The notes under the pieces were generated by a model, which ran no database searches, was not told the DNA's origin, and was given only the letters and a program-made list of their open reading frames with translations. DNA of 64,000 bases from Microbacterium kyungheense (GTDB lineage: Bacteria > Actinomycetota > Actinomycetes > Actinomycetales > Microbacteriaceae). The translations under genes were made by a program, and so were the position numbers. Location of the stretch: contig NZ_VFPE01000001.1 of NCBI RefSeq assembly GCF_006783905.1, positions 620,001-684,000 on the forward strand, given 5' to 3'. Shown in pieces: positions 8,701 through 17,004 of the stretch (the stretch's first letter is position 1; the number at the start of each line of letters is the position of its first letter).

Positions 8701-8716
8701 CTCGGCGGCGCGGGCG

Positions 8717-9109
8717 TCAGACTGCCGCGCGCACGGCGTCGGTGCGGACGATGTCCTTGCCGAGGGGCATGAGCGAGATCGGCACGAGCCTGAAGCTCGC
8801 GATGCCCAGCGGGATGCCGATGATCGTGATGCACATCGCGACGCCCGTGACGATGTGGCCGATCGCGAGCCACCAGCCGGCGAGGATCACCCAGATGACG
8901 TTGCCGAGGAACGAGCCGACGCCGGACGACGGCTTGTCGACGATCGTGCGCCCGAACGGCCACAGGGCGTAGACGCCGACGCGGAATGACGCGATCGCCC
9001 ACGGGATGGTGATGATCGGGATGCACAGCAGCACCCCGGCGAGCATGTAGCCGAGGAACATCCAGAAGCCCGACAGCACGAGCCAGATGATGTTGAGGAC
9101 GGTGCGCAT
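8717..9109 (-). CDS. YccF-domain inner membrane protein
   Basis: A 130-residue membrane protein made of two similar halves. Each half has a W-L-V-L-S-G/W-V-I-L-A-G helix followed by C-I-P-I-I-T-I-P-W-A or C-I-T-I-I-G-I-P-L-G, the duplicated motif of the YccF (DUF307) family. About four hydrophobic helices are visible and there is no signal peptide. The family's function is not established. It is convergent with the lipoprotein gene, and its promoter must lie in the 9110-9166 region next to a hairpin element. Confidence 0.85.
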   Translation of the reverse strand: MRTVLNIIWLVLSGFWMFLGYMLAGVLLCIPIITIPWAIASFRVGVYALWPFGRTIVDKPSSGVGSFLGNVIWVILAGWWLAIGHIVTGVAMCITIIGIPLGIASFRLVPISLMPLGKDIVRTDAVRAAV

Positions 9110-9166
9110 GTTCCGATCCTTTCAGCGGGATGCCGCGAGGGTGCTGTGACCGCGTCCTGCCTCGGT

Positions 9167-9239
9167 CGACAGGTCAACCGGCCCTGTGCAGGAGATCTCG
9201 CGCGGGAACCTCCTGCGGAAGCCCGGTTGACCTGTTGCG
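9167..9239. repeat. Dispersed hairpin element, family A copy 1
   Basis: ACAGGTCAACCGG (9169-9181) pairs with CCGGTTGACCTGT (9223-9235). An inner stem GCAGGAG (9188-9194) pairs with CTCCTGC (9210-9216). The outer arms are the same sequence as the two elements at 36963-37039 and 37169-37241, about 28 kb away. It lies between the start of the yccF-like gene and the end of the next minus-strand gene. Confidence 0.85.
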
Positions 9240-9327
9240 ACGCGGAAAGAAGGGCGGAAGGGGAGGTGGCGGGCGGAGGACGGCTGCCGCGGGATCTGGT
9301 CCTCCGCCCCTCACCTCCCCTCCCGCC

Positions 9328-9954
9328 TCAGACGGAGAGAGTGGATGCCGCGCGCCGGCGCTCCCCGGCGCGCTGGGCGCGGCGCACGAGGCCGACGACG
9401 CCGGCGACCAGCGCGAACCCGCCCAGCACGAGCACGGCGTACGCGACAGCCGCGGCCGGGCTGAGGTTCAGGATCCAGTCGGTCGCCGCGGCCTGCCGGT
9501 CGGCGTCGGTGAGGAGCCACATCGCGAACGCGGCGATCCCCGCCAACGCGAGCCCCCACACGATGCCCGCCCAGCGGGTGCGCGGAGCCGCGGGAGCGGG
9601 GGATGCCGCCCCCGCGGGAACCGCGGCGGTCGCGGCCGGCGCGCTCGTGGCGGCGGCATCCGAGGCGAACTCGGTGAACGCCGGCGGCAGTGCTGCCGGC
9701 GCCGGGGGTGCCTCCGGTGCGGGCGGCTCGAGGTCGGAGGGGGTGACGGTATCGTTCGAGGGCGCTGCCGCCGCTGCGGGCGGCGTGAGGTCCGCGGGCG
9801 CGATCACGGCTGTCTCGGCGGCTTCGGCCGCGGACACCTCGGGAAGCGGCGGGAGCGGGACTGCCTGCGTGTCGGTCGTGGTGGGTTCCTCAGCCGACGC
9901 GTCGGCGCCGGGTGCGGCATCCGGATGCTCGAAGGTGCTCATGTCGGCGCTCAT
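9328..9954 (-). CDS. Ala/Pro-rich protein with C-terminal membrane helices, unknown
   Basis: A 208-residue protein. The first 125 residues are low-complexity, rich in Ala, Pro, Thr and Asp, and probably disordered. The C-terminal part has two hydrophobic helices (around W-A-G-I-V-W-G-L-A-L-A-G-I-A and A-V-A-Y-A-V-L-V-L-G-G-F-A) and a basic tail (R-R-A-Q-R-A-G-E-R-R-R). The start at 9954 overlaps the stop of the upstream PspC gene by four bases, so it is the second gene of that operon and may be a partner in the same envelope response. I do not recognise a family. Confidence 0.75.
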   Translation of the reverse strand: MSADMSTFEHPDAAPGADASAEEPTTTDTQAVPLPPLPEVSAAEAAETAVIAPADLTPPAAAAAPSNDTVTPSDLEPPAPEAPPAPAALPPAFTEFASDAAATSAPAATAAVPAGAASPAPAAPRTRWAGIVWGLALAGIAAFAMWLLTDADRQAAATDWILNLSPAAAVAYAVLVLGGFALVAGVVGLVRRAQRAGERRRAASTLSV

Positions 9955-11603
9955 TTCTCGTAGATCGTGATCTGGACGGAGCCGGCGGTCTGGTCCAGCG
10001 TGACGTGCTGCGTGGTGATCGCGTCGGTGCCGGTGTTGGGACTGCTGACCTGCCAGGACACCGAACCGTCGGAGTCCGGCCTGATGGTGCCCGACTCGAT
10101 GAGGTCGCCGCCACGCCACGGCAGGGTCGTGTACGTCACCTCGCCGTCGCCCAGCGTCGCGTCCAGGTCCAGGGCGGCGCCGGGGTAGACCTCGATCTGC
10201 GTCCAGCCTCCGACACCCTTGGTCACGACGATGTCGCCGGCGGTCACATCCTCGCTGTCCGAGAGCGACGACACCGAGATCGAGACGGCGCCGAAGGGCT
10301 GCACGAGCCGCTGCTCGTCGGTCGAGGTCCCGAGGTACGTGCCACCGACGGCGAATCGGTCCGGGCCGGAGGCCACAGCCACCGAGCAGCCGACCACCAG
10401 CAGCACGATCGTCACTGCCGTGAGGAACCCGCTGCGCCGCCGGATCGCGCCGGCGACGACCATGGCGAGCGCCGTGACGAGAGCGGCGGTGAAGATGCCG
10501 ATGGCGCCGGCGAAGGGGGCGGTCGCGGCATCCCGGAGCGAGGCCAGCACCGAGACGGCGCCGAGGACGATCGCGGCACCGAGCGCGGTGAGCACGAACA
10601 CGAAGCTCGTGCGGGGACGGGTGGCGCGGCGCACGCGGCGGCGCTCCTCGGCTTCGAGGGCGAAGGCGGCACCGTGGGCGTGGCGCTCGCGCCGCGCCTG
10701 GTCACGGGCCGTGCGTGCGGCATCGTGCTGGCTGCGACGCCACGCGTCGTTCTGCACGCGCCACGCCTCCTGGCGGGCGCGCCAGTCCGCGACCTGCTCG
10801 TCATCGCCGTACGGCGCCGGTGCCTCGCCGTACGGCGAGGCACCGGCGCCGGGGGCGGACGGCGCCGGCGGCGCGGTCGGCGGGACGGCATCCGCAGCTC
10901 CCGTCGTGGACTCGGCCGGAGCCCGACCGGCCGAGTCCACGGTGCTCGCGGATGCCGCGAGGGGAGCGGTCGCGTCGTCAGGAGAATCGGACGCGACCGT
11001 GGGGGCGGGCTGCGCGGAAGCCGTCTGCGCATCCGCCCGCGATGGCCGGTCGGAACGAGCCGACCGGACGATGAAGTAGGTGGCGGTGCCGATGACAGCG
11101 AGGACGAGGATCACGCCGATGCCGCCGCTGGGCGAGGCGGTGTCCCAGATCGACCAGCCGTCGTTCCACGCCCACGGAGCGAAGCCGGTGAGCGCCCACA
11201 GCGGCCACAGCAGGACGTTGCGCAGCCACGGCACGACCGGCACGAACCCGACGACCGCGAGGATGAACACCCCCGTCATGGCGGCGTCGTAACGACCGTG
11301 CATCAGCTCGCGGAAGTGGATGCGGCCGTCGGTGTCGGGCAGCAGCGCCCAGCCGATGGCGTAGACGAGGAGCGCCGGAAAGCCCAGCAGCGCCACGACC
11401 ACGAAGATGCCGCGCACGATGAGCGGGTCGATCCGCAGGCGGGCGGCGATGCCGCCGCAGACACCGCCGAGCCACGCGTCGCCGCGCACGATGCCGAGTC
11501 CCTGCACCCACGAGAAGAACCGGTCCGAGCCCGTCGGCGTACCCGGGGGAGCGGGGGGCGGCGGACCCGGATCTGTGGGGGGAGCGGAGGTCGTGTCGGT
11601 CAT
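9951..11603 (-). CDS. PspC-domain membrane protein
   Basis: A 550-residue membrane protein. After a Pro-rich N terminus, residues about 28-90 form a PspC domain (G-V-C-G-G-I-A-A-R-L-R-I-D-P-L-I-V-R), followed by a hydrophobic helix. More membrane helices lie near residues 110-175. A long charged, Ala-rich cytoplasmic linker follows, then a second membrane group and a C-terminal beta-rich domain after residue 420 resembling the sensor part of LiaF-like proteins. It is transcribed divergently from a histidine kinase that also has a PspC domain, the usual actinobacterial arrangement for envelope-stress sensing. The ligand is unknown. Confidence 0.85.
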   Translation of the reverse strand: MTDTTSAPPTDPGPPPPAPPGTPTGSDRFFSWVQGLGIVRGDAWLGGVCGGIAARLRIDPLIVRGIFVVVALLGFPALLVYAIGWALLPDTDGRIHFRELMHGRYDAAMTGVFILAVVGFVPVVPWLRNVLLWPLWALTGFAPWAWNDGWSIWDTASPSGGIGVILVLAVIGTATYFIVRSARSDRPSRADAQTASAQPAPTVASDSPDDATAPLAASASTVDSAGRAPAESTTGAADAVPPTAPPAPSAPGAGASPYGEAPAPYGDDEQVADWRARQEAWRVQNDAWRRSQHDAARTARDQARRERHAHGAAFALEAEERRRVRRATRPRTSFVFVLTALGAAIVLGAVSVLASLRDAATAPFAGAIGIFTAALVTALAMVVAGAIRRRSGFLTAVTIVLLVVGCSVAVASGPDRFAVGGTYLGTSTDEQRLVQPFGAVSISVSSLSDSEDVTAGDIVVTKGVGGWTQIEVYPGAALDLDATLGDGEVTYTTLPWRGGDLIESGTIRPDSDGSVSWQVSSPNTGTDAITTQHVTLDQTAGSVQITIYEK

Positions 11604-11718
11604 GGTTCCACCCTGGCGGTCCCGGCGAGAGCGCCGCTATGGGGTGATCCCCTGACTGGTCCCTGATCCTCGGCACCCGGGGTGGGTCGGGGGCGCGATC
11701 GGGTGATTGGATGCCGGT

Positions 11719-13152
11719 ATGCCCACTTCTGCGTCGACGGACGCATCCTCGGCTGAGGATCCGCGTCTTGCGACGGTCCCCGCCGCCGTCGCGGCCCCGG
11801 TCCGCGCGCGCCCTCGACGTGGCCGGCGACCGGCTGCAGGCGGGCGGAGGACGGATGCGGCATCCTCTGGTCCCGTCCGCCCGCCGCTGCGGCGACCGCG
11901 TGACTGCGCCGTGTCGGGAGTCTCGGTGGGCCTCGCGCGACACCTGGGCTGGCCGCTGTGGATCGTGCGCGCACTCTTCATCGCGCTGACGCCGCTGTGG
12001 GGCGCGGGCGTCCTGCTGTACGCGTGGCTGTGGGTGTTCGTGCCGTGGGACGAGGCACGGCCGGCGCAGGCGGCAGCGCCGGCGGACACCGCGGCGTCGG
12101 GGGAGGCGGACGAGCCGATCGACCCCGCGGAGGTCGCCCGCGTGCGCGACGAGCCGACCCGGCGGGTGCCGGTGGCGTGGATCCTGACCGGCGCGGCCGT
12201 CGTCGTGACGCTCATCACGATGATCGCGATCGCGATGTTCGGCGCGAACGGCGTGGTCTGGACGTCGATGCCCGGATGGGTGGGCGGCGTGTTCCTCGCG
12301 ACGGCGCTCGCGGTGTCGGCCGGGATGTGGGCGACGCTCGTCGACCGCGACGACCCCGCCCGCGGCCCGCGTCACGAGAACATCGTGCGCGTCGTCCTGA
12401 CCGTGACGCTCGCCGTGCTGCTGATCGGTCAGTTGTCGATGCTGCGCCAGACCGGCGTCGCGGGGTTCGTGTTCGCACTCGTTCCGATCGCCGGCATCGT
12501 GCTCGTGTACTCGTCGATCCTGGTCGGCAAGTGGCGCGAGCTGTCGGGCGAGCGGGTCCGCCGCATCCGCGAGGAGCAGCGCGCCGAGATGGCCGCTCAC
12601 CTGCACGACTCCGTGCTGCAGACGCTCGCGCTGATCCAGAACCGCGCGGGCGCCTCGACCGAGGTCGCGCGCCTGGCCCGCGCACAGGAGCGCGAGCTGC
12701 GCGCGTGGCTGTACGACGGCGACGCCCCCGCCGACAGCGATCTGCCCACCGACCTGCGCGACTACGCCGCCGCACTCGAGCTCGACTATCCGGTGCGCAT
12801 CGACGTGGTCTCGGCGGGGCTGCCCGCCGAGCGGGCGAGCGGGGAGGTCGCGGCGGCGTCGCGCGAGGCGATGCTCAACGCCGCCCGTCACGCCGGCGGA
12901 GACGTGTCGGTGTACATCGAGGGCAACGCGAACGCCGTCGACGTGTACGTGCGCGACCGCGGCCCCGGGTTCGACCTGGCCGACGTGCCCGACGACAGGC
13001 TCGGCATCCGCCAGTCGATCATCGGCCGCATGCGCCGCGCCGGGGGGTCGGCGACCGTGCGCCGCGGTGCGGGCGGCGGCACCGAGGTCCATTTGAGATT
13101 CGTGGATGCAGGCGGCCCGGCATCCCCTTCGACGGAGGTCCGCCGTGGCTGA
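11719..13152 (+). CDS. PspC-containing sensor histidine kinase (NarL/LiaS class)
   Basis: A 477-residue sensor kinase. The N-terminal 60 residues are low-complexity. A PspC-like segment follows (G-V-S-V-G-L-A-R-H-L-G-W-P-L-W-I-V-R), then about five membrane helices to residue 270. The dimerisation box A-A-H-L-H-D-S-V-L-Q-T-L-A-L carries the likely phosphorylated His at residue 296. The ATPase domain shows D-R-G-P-G-F-D and G-G-G-T-E-V-H-L. I chose ATG 11719 over the TTG at 11707. It overlaps the response regulator by 8 bases, so the pair is co-translated. It probably works with the divergent PspC protein at 9951-11603. Confidence 0.9.
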   Translation: MPTSASTDASSAEDPRLATVPAAVAAPVRARPRRGRRPAAGGRRTDAASSGPVRPPLRRPRDCAVSGVSVGLARHLGWPLWIVRALFIALTPLWGAGVLLYAWLWVFVPWDEARPAQAAAPADTAASGEADEPIDPAEVARVRDEPTRRVPVAWILTGAAVVVTLITMIAIAMFGANGVVWTSMPGWVGGVFLATALAVSAGMWATLVDRDDPARGPRHENIVRVVLTVTLAVLLIGQLSMLRQTGVAGFVFALVPIAGIVLVYSSILVGKWRELSGERVRRIREEQRAEMAAHLHDSVLQTLALIQNRAGASTEVARLARAQERELRAWLYDGDAPADSDLPTDLRDYAAALELDYPVRIDVVSAGLPAERASGEVAAASREAMLNAARHAGGDVSVYIEGNANAVDVYVRDRGPGFDLADVPDDRLGIRQSIIGRMRRAGGSATVRRGAGGGTEVHLRFVDAGGPASPSTEVRRG

Positions 13153-13828
13153 TGCCCCCGTACGCGTCGTGATCGTCGACGACCACTCCATCTTCCGGTC
13201 CGGCCTGCGGGCGGACCTCGACGCCTCGATCGACGTCGTCGGCGAGGCGGCCGACGCGGCCTCGGCCGTGGAGGTCATCGAGGCGACGCGCCCCGACGTC
13301 GTGCTGCTGGACGTCCACCTGCCGGCGGGCCGGGGTGCGGCATCCAGCGCTCCCGACGCGGCAGGCGGCGAGGCCGTGATCCGCGGTGCGGCGCCCGTCG
13401 TGCCGACCACCCGCTTCCTCGCGCTGAGCGTGTCCGACGCCGCCGAGGACGTCGTGCGGGTCATCCGGGCAGGCGCGCGCGGCTACATCACGAAAGGGTC
13501 CTCGGGCGCCGAGGTGAGCCGCGCCGTGCACGCCGTCGCCGAGGGCGACGCGGTGTTCTCACCGCGGCTCGCGGGCTTCGTGCTCGACGCGTTCGGCGCC
13601 GCCGTCGGCGAGACCGCAGCGACCAGCGACGAGCTCGACCGCCTGTCGGCGCGCGAGCAGGAGGTGATGCGGCTCATCGCCCGCGGCTACGCGTACAAAG
13701 AGGTCGCGGCCGAGCTGTTCATCTCGATGAAGACGGTGGAGTCCCACGTGTCGGCGGTGCTGCGCAAGCTGCAGCTGTCGTCGCGGTACGAGCTGACCGC
13801 GTGGGCGTCGGAGCGGCGCCTGCTCTGA
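13145..13828 (+). CDS. LuxR/NarL-family response regulator
   Basis: A 227-residue two-component regulator. The receiver domain has the acidic pair D-D near residue 12 and the phosphoacceptor D56 in V-V-L-L-D-V-H-L-P. An unusual insert of about 20 residues (G-R-G-A-A-S-S-A-P-D) lies between the phosphorylation loop and the next beta strand. The C-terminal LuxR helix-turn-helix (L-S-A-R-E-Q-E-V-M-R-L-I-A-R-G) binds DNA. GTG 13145 overlaps the kinase stop. It is the cognate partner of the upstream kinase. Confidence 0.93.
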   Translation: MADAPVRVVIVDDHSIFRSGLRADLDASIDVVGEAADAASAVEVIEATRPDVVLLDVHLPAGRGAASSAPDAAGGEAVIRGAAPVVPTTRFLALSVSDAAEDVVRVIRAGARGYITKGSSGAEVSRAVHAVAEGDAVFSPRLAGFVLDAFGAAVGETAATSDELDRLSAREQEVMRLIARGYAYKEVAAELFISMKTVESHVSAVLRKLQLSSRYELTAWASERRLL

Positions 13829-13844
13829 CGTCGGGTCGCTGTCC

Positions 13845-13921
13845 CAGACTTCGCAGAACCTCACGGATCTCGCACGCGCTGCGCAGGAAACCGCGAGATC
13901 GGAGCGATTCTGCGAAGTCTG
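13845..13921. repeat. Long intergenic hairpin (singleton type) before pcrA
   Basis: CAGACTTCGCAGAA (13845-13858) pairs perfectly with TTCTGCGAAGTCTG (13908-13921), and an inner stem GATCTCGC (13866-13873) pairs with GCGAGATC (13893-13900). It occupies most of the gap between the response regulator and pcrA, with the same two-tier design as the other elements. Confidence 0.8.
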
Positions 13922-13967
13922 TGAGCACGCGGCGACGGAGGCCCGGGCCGGTGTCGGCGGGGCGACC

Positions 13968-13973
13968 TAAACT
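13968..13973 (+). promoter_or_regulatory. Putative -10 box of pcrA
   Basis: TAAACT lies 9 bases before the pcrA ATG. A start of transcription 6-7 bases downstream would leave a leader of at most about 3 bases. No Shine-Dalgarno sequence at usual spacing is obvious. Confidence 0.45.
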
Positions 13974-13982
13974 GGGTGGGTT

Positions 13983-16469
13983 ATGACCGATGCCCATGCG
14001 GCCGCGCCGGGCGCGGCATCCCTCCGTCCTGTCGTGCTCGACGCTGCCCACGTGACGGGCGACACCGGGCCGCGCCCCGACGAGGACCTGCTGCAGGGGC
14101 TCAACCCGCAGCAGCGCGAGGCCGTCACCTACCGAGGGCAGGCGCTGCTGATCGTCGCCGGCGCGGGGTCGGGCAAGACGAGCGTGCTGACGCGGCGGAT
14201 CGCATCGCTGCTGCGGGGTCGTGAGGCGTGGCCGAGCCAGATCCTGGCGATCACCTTCACCAACAAGGCCGCGGGCGAGATGCGCGAGCGCGTCGAGCAG
14301 CTGGTCGGCGACACCGCGCGCGGCATGTGGATCTCGACGTTCCACTCGGCGTGCGTGCGGATCCTTCGGCGCGAGGCCGAGCAGTTCGGCTTCACGAAGT
14401 CGTTCACCATCTACGACTCGGGCGACTCGCGAGCACTCATCAAGCGACTGGTCAAAGAGCACGAGGCCGACGCGTTCGGGCTGACTCCGGCGGCGACGCA
14501 GTCGAAGATCTCGAAGCTGAAGAACGAGCTGGCGGATGCCGAGTCCTACGCCCGTTCGGCCAATCTGAACGACCCCGCCGAGCGGGTGTTCGTCGAGGTG
14601 TTCGGCGCGTACCAGCGTGAGCTGCAGCGGGCCAACGCGTTCGACTTCGACGACCTCATCGCGCAGACGGTCTACCTCTTCCGCGCGTTCCCGCAGGTGG
14701 CCGACGTGTACCGGCGCCGGTTCCGTCACATCCTGGTCGACGAGTACCAGGACACCAACCACGCGCAGTACGCGCTGATCCACGAGCTGACGAGGCCGCC
14801 GGGATCGGATGCCGCACCCCTGGCGAGCTCCGGCGGCATGATGATCTTCGAGCCCGAGCCGGCCGCCGAAGAGGGGGCGTCGCTCACCGTCGTGGGTGAC
14901 TCCGACCAGTCGATCTACGCGTTCCGCGGCGCCGACATCCGCAACATCAGCGAGTTCGAGAAGGACTTCCCGGGCGCCAAGGTCGTGCTCCTCGAGCAGA
15001 ACTACCGCTCGACGCAGAACATCCTCTCTGCCGCGAACGCGGTCATCGGCCACAACTTCGACCGCAAAGACAAGAAGCTGTGGACCGATGTCGGCGACGG
15101 TGAGAAGATCATCGGCTTCACCGGCTACTCGCAGCACGACGAGGCCCAGTTCGTCGCCGACGAGATCGAGGCGCTGCGCCGCGGCGGCGTCGACTACTCG
15201 CAGATGGCGGTGTTCTACCGCACCAACTCGCAGTCCCGTGCGCTGGAAGAGATCTTCATCCGGGCCGCCCTGCCGTACAAGATCATGGGCGGCACGAAGT
15301 TCTACGAGCGCGCCGAGATCAAGGACGCTCTGGCCTACCTCGTGGCCGTCGCCAACCCGGCCGACGAGATGGCGATGCGCCGCATCATCAACCGGCCGCG
15401 CCGCGGCATCGGCGACGTCACGATCGAGACGATCTCGCGATACGCCGCCGACCAGCAGATCACGTTCCGCGACGCGCTGGCCAACTCGTCGGCGCTCGGC
15501 GTCGGGCCCAAGATCCAGGCGGCCATCGCGCACCTCGACGCGGTGCTGGCCGAGGCGTCCGAGCTCATGCTGCCGTCGTCGGGCGAGCTCGCGCCGCCGA
15601 CGGCGGTCGCCGAGGGCCTCACCCTGCTGCTGAACAAGTCCGGGTACTACGACGCGCTGCGCGCGAGCAAGGATGCGCAGGACGAGGCGCGCATCGAGAA
15701 CCTCGACGAGATGGTGGCGGTCGCCCGCGAGTTCGCGCGCAACAACCCCGAGGGCACGATCCTCGACTTCCTCACCGAGGTGGCGCTGGTCTCCGACGCC
15801 GACGACCTCGAGGACGCGTCGGGCTCGGTGTCGCTCATGACGCTGCACACCGCCAAGGGTCTCGAGTACGACGCGGTGTTCCTCACCGGTGTCGAAGAGG
15901 ATCTCATCCCGCACCGCATCTCGGCGGGGGAGCCCGGCGGCCCGCAAGAGGAGCGGCGCCTGTTCTACGTCGGCATCACCCGCGCTCGCAAGCGGCTGTA
16001 CCTGTCGCTCGCGATGACCCGCGCCCAGTTCGGCGAGGTCACGGTGGCGATGCCCAGCCGCTTCCTGCAAGAGATCCCTGTCGAGCTGCTGCACTGGCGC
16101 CAGTCGCCGGGCGACGTCAACTCGCGCGGCGGCACGCAGTCGCGTGCGCTCAACGCGCGCCGCGGTTCGGGTTCGGGCGGTTCCGGCTTCGGCGGCTCGG
16201 GCAAGCGCTACGGCGACGACCTGGTTCCCCTCGCCCGTCGCGAGCCCTCCGGCAACCTCGAGCGCTTCGCGAACAAGATCCCCGCGAAGGTGCGCGACAA
16301 CGGCGACCTCGTCCTGGCCCCGGGCGACCGCATCCGTCACGACGACTTCGGCGAGGGTCAGGTGGATGCCGTCACCGGCGAGGGAGCCAAGCGCGTCGCC
16401 CACGTCCGCTTCGACTCCGCCGGCCCGAAGAAGCTCCTGATCAAGATCGCCCCGATCGAGAAGCTCTGA
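13983..16469 (+). CDS. pcrA: ATP-dependent DNA helicase PcrA/UvrD
   Basis: An 828-residue superfamily 1A 3'-5' helicase for repair and replication restart. All motifs are visible: Q-motif L-N-P-Q-Q-R-E-A-V, Walker A A-G-A-G-S-G-K-T, Walker B V-D-E-Y-Q-D-T, motif III G-D-S-D-Q-S-I-Y-A-F-R-G, motif IV Q-N-Y-R-S, motif V T-L-H-T-A-K-G-L-E-Y and motif VI V-G-I-T-R-A-R-K-R-L. A roughly 30-residue insert between motifs II and III (P-P-G-S-D-A-A-P-L) is typical of actinobacterial proteins. The C terminus has the RNA-polymerase-binding Tudor-like domain (H-D-D-F-G-E-G-Q-V). Confidence 0.97.
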   Translation: MTDAHAAAPGAASLRPVVLDAAHVTGDTGPRPDEDLLQGLNPQQREAVTYRGQALLIVAGAGSGKTSVLTRRIASLLRGREAWPSQILAITFTNKAAGEMRERVEQLVGDTARGMWISTFHSACVRILRREAEQFGFTKSFTIYDSGDSRALIKRLVKEHEADAFGLTPAATQSKISKLKNELADAESYARSANLNDPAERVFVEVFGAYQRELQRANAFDFDDLIAQTVYLFRAFPQVADVYRRRFRHILVDEYQDTNHAQYALIHELTRPPGSDAAPLASSGGMMIFEPEPAAEEGASLTVVGDSDQSIYAFRGADIRNISEFEKDFPGAKVVLLEQNYRSTQNILSAANAVIGHNFDRKDKKLWTDVGDGEKIIGFTGYSQHDEAQFVADEIEALRRGGVDYSQMAVFYRTNSQSRALEEIFIRAALPYKIMGGTKFYERAEIKDALAYLVAVANPADEMAMRRIINRPRRGIGDVTIETISRYAADQQITFRDALANSSALGVGPKIQAAIAHLDAVLAEASELMLPSSGELAPPTAVAEGLTLLLNKSGYYDALRASKDAQDEARIENLDEMVAVAREFARNNPEGTILDFLTEVALVSDADDLEDASGSVSLMTLHTAKGLEYDAVFLTGVEEDLIPHRISAGEPGGPQEERRLFYVGITRARKRLYLSLAMTRAQFGEVTVAMPSRFLQEIPVELLHWRQSPGDVNSRGGTQSRALNARRGSGSGGSGFGGSGKRYGDDLVPLARREPSGNLERFANKIPAKVRDNGDLVLAPGDRIRHDDFGEGQVDAVTGEGAKRVAHVRFDSAGPKKLLIKIAPIEKL

Positions 16470-16503
16470 CGCGCCGTCAGGCGGCGGGCATCCACCCGAC
16501 CGA

Positions 16504-17004
16504 TCAGGAGCAGTTGAGCTTGTCGATCCCGGCGGAGACGGAGGCGGCGCCGGTGTTCGGACCCAGCGTCGCGACGGTCGACCAGCCGGCGTACGCGCGG
16601 ACGGTGCCGTAGCCGCGCGAGTTGGCCAGGGAGCGCACGGTGCCCAGTGCGGCGACGGAGTTGCCGGTCGTGCAGGACGAGAACGTCAGCCGGCTGCCCG
16701 TGTACGACGTGCCGGAGTAGGCGCAGAAGTAGCCGCTCGGGCATGAGCCGACCGAGAACGCGGTGATGCCGCTCGGGCTGCTGAAGCGCGATGCGGTGGA
16801 CTCGGGGGCGATGGTCAGGACGACGGCGCCGTCGTCCCACGTGACCTCGTTCGAGGCGGTCTGGGTGCCGCCGAACTCGGCGATGACGGCATCCACCTGA
16901 TCCTGCGTCGGATCGGTCGAGGCCGCAGCGGGGGAGGCGCTGAGCGCCACGGCGCCGACCACCAGGGGCAGCGCGAGCAGAGACATGAACTTTCGGGAGA
17001 TCAT
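16504..17004 (-). CDS. Secreted peptidase-inhibitor family I36-like protein
   Basis: A 166-residue secreted protein. The N terminus is a clear Sec signal (M-I-S-R-K-F-M-S-L-L-A-L-P-L-V-V) with likely cleavage after A-A-A-S near residue 29. The mature C-terminal half contains F-S-V-G-S-C-P-S-G-Y-F-C-A-Y-S and L-T-F-S-S-C-T-T-G-N-S-V, the cysteine-rich beta/gamma-crystallin-like pattern of peptidase inhibitor family I36, and ends in N-C-S. It overlaps the preceding membrane-protein gene by four bases and is the third gene of the sigma-factor operon. It may protect the cell from an extracellular protease; this is inferred. Confidence 0.8.
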   Translation of the reverse strand: MISRKFMSLLALPLVVGAVALSASPAAASTDPTQDQVDAVIAEFGGTQTASNEVTWDDGAVVLTIAPESTASRFSSPSGITAFSVGSCPSGYFCAYSGTSYTGSRLTFSSCTTGNSVAALGTVRSLANSRGYGTVRAYAGWSTVATLGPNTGAASVSAGIDKLNCS

